Source: Oscillospiraceae bacterium (GTDB taxonomy: Bacteria > Bacillota > Clostridia > Oscillospirales > CAG-382). From it: DNA of 48,856 nucleotides. The stretch's first letter is position 1. Every line of letters starts with the position of its first letter. This document shows positions 1-6,387 of this stretch, one piece after another. The stretch is from assembly GCA_015064955.1 (NCBI GenBank), contig SVRD01000013.1, forward strand, positions 1-48,856, read 5' to 3'. Both the position numbers and the translations under genes were made by a program. The notes below the pieces were generated by a model that was given only the letters and a program-made list of their open reading frames with translations, was not told where the DNA came from and did not search any database.

Positions 1-733
1 GTTTTGCGTATGAATTCGGACTCTTACTTTGTTTAGTGAAATCGTTCGCTTGCGCTCACGGTGAAATAATTTACTCCGTAAATTGTGAAATTTGATGCTA
101 TCGCATCAAGTGAAATTAAATCCACCCACTCGCCGTCGAGGCGAATTTCACACGCCGCAGGCGTATTTCACATTGCGAAGCAATATTTCACCCACCCATA
201 AGGGTGGATTTAGTTGAAAAACCGACAAGTCGAAACTTGTCGGTTTTGTGTATGAATTCGAACTCTTACTTTGTTTAGTGAAATCGTTCGCTTGCGCTCA
301 CGGTGAAATAATTTACTCCGTAAATTGTGAAATTTGATGCTATCGCATCAAGTGAAATTAAATCCACCCACTCGCTGCTCACAGCGAATTTCACACGCCG
401 CAGGCGTATTTCACATTGCGAAGCAATATTTCACCCACCCATAAGGGTGGATTTAGTTGAAAAACCGACAAGTCGAAACTTGTCGGTTTTGCGTATGAAT
501 TCGGACTCTTACTTTGTTTAGTGAAATCGTTCGCTTGCGCTCACGGTGAAATAATTTACTCCGTAAATTGTGAAATTTGATGCTATCGCATCAAGTGAAA
601 TTAAATCCACCCACTCGCCGTCGAGGCGAATTTCACACGCCGCAGGCGTATTTCACATTGCGAAGCAATATTTCACCCACCCATAAGGGTGGATTTAGTT
701 GAAAAACCGACAAGTCGAAACTTGTCGGTTTTT
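1..733. repeat. Three-copy tandem repeat (242-243 bp) of mini-palindromes
   Basis: Three head-to-tail copies start at 1, 243 and 486. Each is a chain of short perfect palindromes separated by the heptamer GTGAAAT in the left half and its complement ATTTCAC in the right half. In copy 1 the palindromes include AATTTAC/GTAAATT, TTGATGC/GCATCAA, TCGCC/GGCGA, ACGCC/GGCGT, ATTGC/GCAAT and CCACCC/GGGTGG, and an outer pair TAAATCCACCC/GGGTGGATTTA encloses the right half. Every copy ends in a long AAACCGACAAG/CTTGTCGG hairpin. Copies 1 and 3 are almost identical; copy 2 has a different but still self-complementary central hairpin (372-387). I see no gene here; short open frames are by-products of the repeat. 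The left edge may be cut by the window. Confidence 0.9.
702..733 (-). terminator. Rho-independent terminator of tRNA-Val
   Basis: A 13-bp perfect stem, AAAAACCGACAAG with CTTGTCGGTTTTT, has a six-base loop. Read on the minus strand it follows the tRNA directly and ends in a T-run. The same hairpin closes each of the three tandem repeat copies upstream, so the tRNA terminator and the repeat share this sequence. Confidence 0.75.
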
Positions 734-734
734 C

Positions 735-810
735 TGGTGGGGACTACAGGGCTCGAACCTGTGACCCTCTGCTTGTAAGGCAGATGCTCTCCCAGCTGAG
801 CTAAACCCCC
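735..810 (-). tRNA. tRNA-Val(TAC)
   Basis: Minus-strand cloverleaf beginning GGGGGTTTAGCTC, with anticodon stem and loop CTGCC-TTACAAG-CAGAG giving anticodon TAC, T-arm GGTTCGAGCC and an encoded 3' CCA (735-737). The acceptor stem pairs GGGGGTT with AGTCCCC including G-T wobbles. A consensus promoter lies just upstream. Confidence 0.95.
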
Positions 811-838
811 AAGGTGTTGCTCACTCGCAACGTGGATT

Positions 839-867
839 ATATTACCACAAGAAAAAGCAAATGTCAA
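839..867 (-). promoter_or_regulatory. Sigma-70 promoter of tRNA-Val
   Basis: On the minus strand TTGACA (862-867) and TAATAT (839-844) are separated by 17 bp, placing the start about 20 bp before the tRNA. Confidence 0.8.
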
Positions 868-901
868 TACCTTTTTTAAAAATTTTTAAAAGAGTTTTTT
901 G

Positions 902-1471
902 TTAATCGGCGAATTCAAAGCTGTCCTTGATAACAGTCATAGTGTCTGCCACCTTGTCGGCGCAATCGCTCGGAACGGTGAGGGTGATGATATAAACGGT
1001 TCCGTAGCGGCAGCAAAGGATCTGTTCGCAGGTATAGGCGTTGCCGTTGAGCTTGCCCTCGTATTTGACCTTGATCGCGGGGGCGTCGTCCAAAAGCTTG
1101 CCTTCTTCACTGTATTCCTTGGTGTCTAAAAGCTTGTAATCGGTGTAAATGCCCTGAACCTCTTCTTCGTACTGCGCCCAATACTGCTTTGCGGTCTGCT
1201 CGCTGTCCTTTAAGGTGAAGCAGAGAACTGCGATATTCGCATGTGTCGCTTTGGTTGCCGATTCGTCGCAGTCATACTGAATTTCGATAACGCCGTCGTT
1301 GCGAATGATCGACCATTCCTCAGGGTAGGAGAAATTGTAGTAAACAGCGTCGTTGCCGGCAGCGCGGCCCGCCGCCTTCATACCGTCGGCGGTGACGTAT
1401 TCATCGCTTCCGCAAGCGCAAAGCGAAAGAAGCATAATAGCAGAAAGTGCAATAAGTAAAAATCTTTTCAT
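902..1471 (-). CDS. Putative lipoprotein, PsbP/DUF1795-like
   Basis: A 189-residue exported protein. A short basic start and hydrophobic core end in a lipobox (LSLCAC, Cys about residue 20), so it should be a lipoprotein on the outer face of the membrane. The mature part (YNFSYPEEWSII early, then alternating strands and a final helix near TMTVIKDSFEF) resembles the PsbP/DUF1795 fold, in which a YPEEW-like motif opens the domain; this is a judgement by pattern only. GGAGAA precedes the ATG. It lies 15 bp after the small gene at 1487-1870 and is probably cotranscribed with it. No catalytic residues are evident and the function is unknown. Confidence 0.75.
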   Translation of the reverse strand: MKRFLLIALSAIMLLSLCACGSDEYVTADGMKAAGRAAGNDAVYYNFSYPEEWSIIRNDGVIEIQYDCDESATKATHANIAVLCFTLKDSEQTAKQYWAQYEEEVQGIYTDYKLLDTKEYSEEGKLLDDAPAIKVKYEGKLNGNAYTCEQILCCRYGTVYIITLTVPSDCADKVADTMTVIKDSFEFAD

Positions 1472-1486
1472 TGTTGTTCTCCGTAA

Positions 1487-1870
1487 CTATTTCCATTCGG
1501 TTTCGAGTAATCGGTCCTTGTCGCTATCGTCGCGGTAATAAACATGTTCGACATCGTCAAGTCCTTCGATTTTTATGCTTACATAACCCTCATCGTCGGT
1601 GGGGAGCGCTTTACTGCCGCCCGCAGTGACTTTTACGGTTATGTAAAGACAATCGTCCTCGATAACGTATTCATATCCCGAAATACTTCGGTTTTTAAGC
1701 TCGCAGCGAAATTTTCCCTCAAAGCTGCCGCTTGTATACATTATTCTTTCCTTGCACGACATACCCTCGAATTCGAGAATATCCTGGTCGTTTTCATAAG
1801 CGGTATAGGTAGCAAAAGCAATACCGCCGAATAACAAAAGCAATACCAGCACTATCAGTGTATAGCGCAT
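1487..1870 (-). CDS. Small membrane-anchored or secreted hypothetical protein
   Basis: A 127-residue protein with an N-terminal hydrophobic segment (residues 3-22, either a signal peptide or a single anchor) and a compact acidic outer domain. It has two cysteines, at about residues 39 and 56, that could form a disulfide. A perfect AGGAGG sits 7 bp before the ATG, and a consensus promoter lies upstream at 1898-1926. It is the first gene of a two-gene operon with the lipoprotein at 902-1471. I do not recognise the family. Confidence 0.7.
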   Translation of the reverse strand: MRYTLIVLVLLLLFGGIAFATYTAYENDQDILEFEGMSCKERIMYTSGSFEGKFRCELKNRSISGYEYVIEDDCLYITVKVTAGGSKALPTDDEGYVSIKIEGLDDVEHVYYRDDSDKDRLLETEWK

Positions 1871-1897
1871 TATACCGCCTCCTTTGCGATTTTCTTA

Positions 1898-1926
1898 ATT
1901 ATAACGCAGATTTTACAAAAAGGCAA
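1898..1926 (-). promoter_or_regulatory. Sigma-70 promoter for 1870-902 operon
   Basis: Minus strand TTGCCT (1921-1926), 17 bp, TATAAT (1898-1903). Confidence 0.7.
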
Positions 1927-2040
1927 TACCTGAATATGTAAAATTTCGTAACTATTTTATTGTCGTAATTTCTTTATTTTTGCCGTTTTTTGTGTTATAG
2001 TAAAAAAGTTAAGAATCTTAAATCTACGAGGTGTAATACA

Positions 2041-3429
2041 ATGCCCGAACAAACGAAAAACGCAAACCCGCTCGGGTTTGAAAGGGTATCGAAGCTTTTG
2101 GCACGCTTTGCAACTCCGAGTGTTGTTGCGATGCTTGTCAGCGCTCTTTATAATATCGTCGACCAGATATTTATCGGCAGATACGTCGGCACACTCGGCA
2201 ACGCCGCAACAAACGTTGCGTTCCCGATAACGACTATCTGTATCGCAATATCGGTGCTTTGCGGTGTCGGCGGTGCTTCCTGCTTCTCTATCGAGCTCGG
2301 CAGAGGACATAAGGACGAGGCAACCCGCTGTGTCGGTACCGCGTTGATAACCGCGGGCTCGCTCGGTGCGGTCTATGCGCTCTTGGCGTTCTTCTTCGCA
2401 AGAGGAATGCTGACCTTGTTCGGCGGAAGCGGCGCAACGCTTGATTATGCCGTTAATTACTGCACCTATCTTGCGCTCGGTATTCCGTTTCTGATACTCG
2501 GCAACGTAATGAGTAACTTCATCCGCGCCGACGGAAGCCCGAAGTTTTCGATGGTGTGTATGGTTACGGGCGGTGTTGTCAATATAATTCTCGACGCGAT
2601 ATTGGTACCCTACGGCGGTGTCGAATGGGGTATGCAGGGCGCGGCTCTCGCAACCGCTATTTCACAGATCGTTTCATTTGTTATTGCCGCGATCTATCTC
2701 AAGCACTTCAAAACAGTTCACTTTAAATTAAGAGATATCAGCTTCAGCCTCAAGCGCGCCTTTAAGATATGCTCGCTCGGTATGAGCAACTGTGTGAATC
2801 AGCTTGCTATCCTTGTCGTTCAGGTAACGATGAACAATCAGCTCAACGCATACGGACTTATCGAATACGGCGAGGAGCTCAAGCATATACCGCAGGCGGC
2901 GTTCGGTGTCGTTATCAAGGTCAATTCTGTCCTTATCTCGTTCTTTGTCGGTATGGCGCAGGGGTCCCAACCGATCGTCGGCTTCAACTACGGCGCAAAT
3001 CAATGGTACCGCTCGAAGAAAACCTTCAAGCTTTCGGCAACAGTCTGCCTTATCGTCGCAACAGTCGGATTTTTGTTCTTCCAATTCGCTCCGCACCTTG
3101 TTATTTCGATCTTCGGCTCGGGCGAGAGCGCTTATAACGAATTCGCCGAAAAGACAATGCGTATCTTCCTTTCGATGATAATGCTCAACGGCGTTCAGAT
3201 GACTATCTCGAACTACTTCTCGGCAATCGGCAAGCCGATAAAGGGTATAATCCTTTCGCTTATCCGTCAGGTTATAATCATTGTTCCGCTTATGATAATA
3301 CTTCCGCAATTTATGGGACTCGACGGCGTGCTCTATGCCGCACCGATAACCGACTTCATTTCGTTTGTTGTCGCTCTCGCGATGATTATTTATGAATTCA
3401 GATTAGAGGGATACAAGCAAAGTAAATAA
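2041..3429 (+). CDS. MATE family efflux transporter
   Basis: A 462-residue multidrug/toxin extrusion antiporter expected to span the membrane 12 times and export organic cations or drugs in exchange for Na+ or H+. It opens with the family's typical helix (LLARFATPSVVAMLVSALYNIVDQIFIG); the two pseudo-symmetric halves are visible, and the second contains GMAQGSQPIVGFNYGA, a MATE signature. Length is normal. The ATG at 2041 is preferred over an upstream TTG because ACGAGGTG lies 7 bp before it and the protein then begins as family members do. It is a single-gene unit with a strong terminator at 3440-3470. The substrate cannot be told from sequence. Confidence 0.93.
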   Translation: MPEQTKNANPLGFERVSKLLARFATPSVVAMLVSALYNIVDQIFIGRYVGTLGNAATNVAFPITTICIAISVLCGVGGASCFSIELGRGHKDEATRCVGTALITAGSLGAVYALLAFFFARGMLTLFGGSGATLDYAVNYCTYLALGIPFLILGNVMSNFIRADGSPKFSMVCMVTGGVVNIILDAILVPYGGVEWGMQGAALATAISQIVSFVIAAIYLKHFKTVHFKLRDISFSLKRAFKICSLGMSNCVNQLAILVVQVTMNNQLNAYGLIEYGEELKHIPQAAFGVVIKVNSVLISFFVGMAQGSQPIVGFNYGANQWYRSKKTFKLSATVCLIVATVGFLFFQFAPHLVISIFGSGESAYNEFAEKTMRIFLSMIMLNGVQMTISNYFSAIGKPIKGIILSLIRQVIIIVPLMIILPQFMGLDGVLYAAPITDFISFVVALAMIIYEFRLEGYKQSK

Positions 3430-3439
3430 GCAAAAACAA

Positions 3440-3470
3440 AAGAAGCCACGTTAAAACAACGTGGCTTTTT
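3440..3470 (+). terminator. Terminator after MATE gene
   Basis: Stem AGCCACGTT/AACGTGGCT (3444-3452 with 3458-3466) followed by a T-run. Confidence 0.85.
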
Positions 3471-3766
3471 GTCGCTTGCTTCGCTTCGCTCTCGATTAAA
3501 ATCTTGCGATTTTAAACGGTTTTTGTGAGCGCCGTTCATTCGCACGATATACCCCGAAAATCGCAAGATTTTTGGGGACCCCGTAACACGTGCGCGCCGC
3601 TTCGCGTCTTGTCCAAACACTCGGCGCTCTAAGGTATAAAAATCGAGGCACATGTCCTCGATTTTTATGGAGTTTTTATCGTATTATAATAAAAAATGTT
3701 TGTTTTCAAAGTTTTTGGGAGAGAGCACGAGAGAACCCTTTTGCAAAAGGGTTCTCTCGTAATATC
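3471..3766. repeat. Dispersed ~290-bp repeat, copy A
   Basis: Nearly identical, in reverse orientation, to 20814-21101. It contains four hairpins: ATTAAAATC/GATTTTAA, CCCC...GGGG around 3556-3573, ATAAAAATCGAGG/CCTCGATTTTTAT, and the GAGAGAACCCTTTT stem that acts as a terminator next to the dockerin gene. Both copies abut the 3' end of a dockerin gene. It fills the MATE-dockerin interval and I see no gene in it. The 18-base core 3556-3573 is inverted relative to copy B. Confidence 0.9.
3728..3759 (-). terminator. Conserved hairpin terminator downstream of dockerin gene
   Basis: Perfect 15-bp stem, CGAGAGAACCCTTTT with AAAAGGGTTCTCTCG, two-base loop. The same element follows the dockerin genes at 6388-8664 and 17023-20808. 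Confidence 0.7.
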
Positions 3767-3773
3767 GGGATAT

Positions 3774-6224
3774 TTAGCCTATTGTATAAGTTCCGAAATA
3801 ATGACGCTTGATCAAAATGTAGTCGTACTGATTTACTGCGCCGTCGGAGTTAACGTCTGCGGGGAGCATTTCGTTATCGGTGAGATAGCGGGTGCCGAAG
3901 TAGTGACGCTTAACAAGGAGGTAGTCGTACTGATTGATAGCTCCGTCGCTGTTAACGTCGCCGAGAGTGTATTCGGGCTTGGGAGGTTCGGGAGGAACGT
4001 CTGCGCCGTAAAGCTCAACCTCGCTGAACATTGCAAAGGTGCCGTTGAGGTCAACGAGGACCATCACGTAACGAGCCTTTGCGTTGATAACCGACGTGCC
4101 CCAAGCCGATTCGCCTTCATAGTCGCTGTATGTGACTTCTCCTGCCAATGTCCAGTCGTTCGCCGCCGCTGTGCAGGAGGTGAATACGTTAATAGAGGAG
4201 GGAGGATTGATGCCCCATTTGTTATTTACGAATGTGAGAAGCTTGAGCTCGGTAAGAAGCTTTTCTTCGCCGAGGTCGATGTACATCGTGCCCTCTCCGT
4301 CGGGAGCGTTGATATCGTCGGGATAGTTGGGATGATGGTAGAATGTGAACCACTGCGCGTTGTTGCCGTCGAGCACGGTGGGCTTGATTCCGTCGGTAAG
4401 ATCGCCGATATAGGGGGTGCCCGAAAGGGGAGCGATGTCCTTCATACCTGCGATGAGGTTGGTGGTTTCTTCGGGATCGATGAAATCGGGGTCGTCGGGA
4501 TCATCGGGCTCGATATCAATATCGGGCGGTGCGGCGGTTTCGTCGCCGAATACAGCGATTTCGCTTGTCCAAGCGTAGTTTGTGTCGGAGTAGTTAACCT
4601 TGATATAGCGAGCGGTAGCACCTTCGTTTACGGCGTGGAAATCCACGTGGTTCCAGTTGCCCGAGCCGGTACCTGCCGTTTTGACGGTTTCACCGAGCGC
4701 GGTGTAGCTCTTGCCGTCTGCCGAGTAGGAGAAGGTTACGGTTGCGCTGTTCGGGTCGCTGATACCCCAGGTGCCGCCCCAAAGGTCGGTTTTCACACCC
4801 TTGACACTGTAATATCCGCCAAGGTCGATGACAATGTTGATGCTCGCACCGGAGTATGCACCGATGTCGAGACCGTCGCCCGCTTCGGTAAATACACCGT
4901 CGGTGAGCTTGCCGATAGGCTTTAAATCGTCGCCGGTGTCGGTCCAGCGCTCGTCGTTGTAACGGTTACCGTCGGAGGAATATGACTTGGAGTATGCAAC
5001 GTTGGGAGAGTCGATGCCTTCAATGCCGTTGCCGCCGCCTGTAAGCAGACTTTCGTCGAATTCAAAGGGATAGCCGTCGTCAACTGCTAACTTTGCGCAT
5101 TCCTGAAGCTTTGCAACGGTAGCAGAGTCCATATCGGCGGTGTAGGCGTTGCCGACAGGATCGACTCCCAAATGCTTGTAAAGCCATGTCGCAGCGATGA
5201 GGTAGGAGCCCTCCTTGGAGTGATGTCCGCCGTCAATGGCGTAGAGCGGTACTTCGGGGTACTTTTCGTGGCAGTAGATGAATGCGTGCGCCGCGGGCGA
5301 GCATTCAAGGCCGAAATGGTTGGAGAGCTTGGTGTAGTTGATGTGGTGCTTTATCGCATTCAGCTTGTTCTGCTCGAGTGTGCTTGCCGCGGAATAACGC
5401 ATATAAAGTAGAGCTTCTGCGCCGTTTTCCTCGATGAGAGGGAGAATTTTTGCGATAGCGGGGCGCGAGGTCGAATAGGTCGCCTTTGCCGCGTCCTGAA
5501 GCACGACGTAGTCGTAATCGTTGTTTTTGAGCTTGTTGCGGAGCGCGATTCCGCGTTCGTGGTCCTCGTCGGCAAATTCATATAGATATGCACTGCCAAA
5601 GGTACAGTAGTCAACGTCGATCTCGATTCCTGCCGCCTTTGCCATACCTTTGAACTTTATAGGAGTGCCGTTGAAATAGGTCGAGCTGTTGCCGACAAAG
5701 AGGAAACGTACAGCATCGTCGGAGGGAGCAACGGGATCGTTGTATTTTAAGGTGAACTTGTTGGTGGCGGTGTCATAGCTGCCCTTCATATCGTAAATAA
5801 CCGACATGGTGGAGTTGTAGAGCATCGCGTCTTCCATCGCAACGTTGAAAGCGTCGAAAAGCGTTTCTTCGTTGTAGGGGTTAAAGCCGATCATAAATCC
5901 GCCTGCGGGAATGGTGACAGTGTCCTGCGGCGAGCCTGTGACAGTGCTCGAGTTTTCGTACATATCACCGCCGGCTTCCATAAGTCTGCCGTCAGCGGTA
6001 AAGATCATAAGCTTGGTGTGTCTGAAATAATAGGTGTTTGCGGAAACGTCGCGCGGGGAAGCGGTATCATTAGTATATATAACGATATCCTTTCCGTCTG
6101 TGTGACAGTCATAGCCGTCTATGTCCAGAACGAGTACGTTCTCGTAGTCCTCTGCAAGAGAAACAAAGGGAATCGCAGTGAAAACGAGCAACGCGGTCAT
6201 GAAAATCGAAAAAAATCTTTTCAT
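3774..6224 (-). CDS. Secreted SGNH-hydrolase with two discoidin (F5/8C) modules and a type I dockerin
   Basis: An 816-residue secreted enzyme with a signal peptide (residues 1-24, cleavage near SLA-ED). Residues 28-160 form a beta domain with an IPAGGF motif. Residues 172-355 are an SGNH/GDSL-type hydrolase: nucleophile block FVGNSSTYF (Ser180), YVVLQD block and the DGGHHS block with Asp331 and His334. Two F5/8 type C carbohydrate-binding-like modules follow (about 406-558 and 585-741). The C-terminus is a dockerin with two calcium-loop repeats (DVNSDGAINQYDY and DVNSDGAVNQYDY). The likely role is a cell-surface or cellulosome-attached carbohydrate esterase; the substrate is unknown. AAGGAGAAGG precedes the ATG and the gene has its own promoter (6259-6287). 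It is a paralogue of 8680-10536. Confidence 0.92.
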   Translation of the reverse strand: MKRFFSIFMTALLVFTAIPFVSLAEDYENVLVLDIDGYDCHTDGKDIVIYTNDTASPRDVSANTYYFRHTKLMIFTADGRLMEAGGDMYENSSTVTGSPQDTVTIPAGGFMIGFNPYNEETLFDAFNVAMEDAMLYNSTMSVIYDMKGSYDTATNKFTLKYNDPVAPSDDAVRFLFVGNSSTYFNGTPIKFKGMAKAAGIEIDVDYCTFGSAYLYEFADEDHERGIALRNKLKNNDYDYVVLQDAAKATYSTSRPAIAKILPLIEENGAEALLYMRYSAASTLEQNKLNAIKHHINYTKLSNHFGLECSPAAHAFIYCHEKYPEVPLYAIDGGHHSKEGSYLIAATWLYKHLGVDPVGNAYTADMDSATVAKLQECAKLAVDDGYPFEFDESLLTGGGNGIEGIDSPNVAYSKSYSSDGNRYNDERWTDTGDDLKPIGKLTDGVFTEAGDGLDIGAYSGASINIVIDLGGYYSVKGVKTDLWGGTWGISDPNSATVTFSYSADGKSYTALGETVKTAGTGSGNWNHVDFHAVNEGATARYIKVNYSDTNYAWTSEIAVFGDETAAPPDIDIEPDDPDDPDFIDPEETTNLIAGMKDIAPLSGTPYIGDLTDGIKPTVLDGNNAQWFTFYHHPNYPDDINAPDGEGTMYIDLGEEKLLTELKLLTFVNNKWGINPPSSINVFTSCTAAANDWTLAGEVTYSDYEGESAWGTSVINAKARYVMVLVDLNGTFAMFSEVELYGADVPPEPPKPEYTLGDVNSDGAINQYDYLLVKRHYFGTRYLTDNEMLPADVNSDGAVNQYDYILIKRHYFGTYTIG

Positions 6225-6258
6225 AGCCTTCTCCTTTTACTTTTTAGTATGCTAACTT

Positions 6259-6287
6259 ATTATAACATACAGTTTAGAAAAAATCAA
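6259..6287 (-). promoter_or_regulatory. Sigma-70 promoter of SGNH-dockerin gene
   Basis: Minus strand TTGATT (6282-6287), 17 bp, perfect TATAAT (6259-6264), about 28 bp before the ATG at 6224. It shows that this gene is transcribed separately from the two genes upstream. Confidence 0.75.
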
Positions 6288-6341
6288 CAAGATAGTGTTG
6301 TATTAAATAATGTCTGTTTTGAAATTTTTTGGGAAAGAGCA

Positions 6342-6373
6342 CGAGAGAACCCTTTTGCAAAAGGGTTCTCTCG
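6342..6373 (-). terminator. Hairpin terminator downstream of 6388-8664
   Basis: The same CGAGAGAACCCTTTT/AAAAGGGTTCTCTCG stem as at 3728-3759, with the flanking AAAGAGCA and TAATATC sequences also kept. Confidence 0.7.
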
Positions 6374-6387
6374 TAATATCGTGATAT

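Noticed and set aside
1-733. CRISPR array.
   Set aside because: The repeat unit is 242 bp and the short segments between the heptamers are themselves palindromic, not unique spacers; no cas genes are present.
6241-6260. A fourth operator like those at feo (TTAG-cata-CTAA) next to the SGNH-dockerin promoter.
   Set aside because: The spacing between half-sites is two bases shorter than in the three feo sites and the outer arms do not match.
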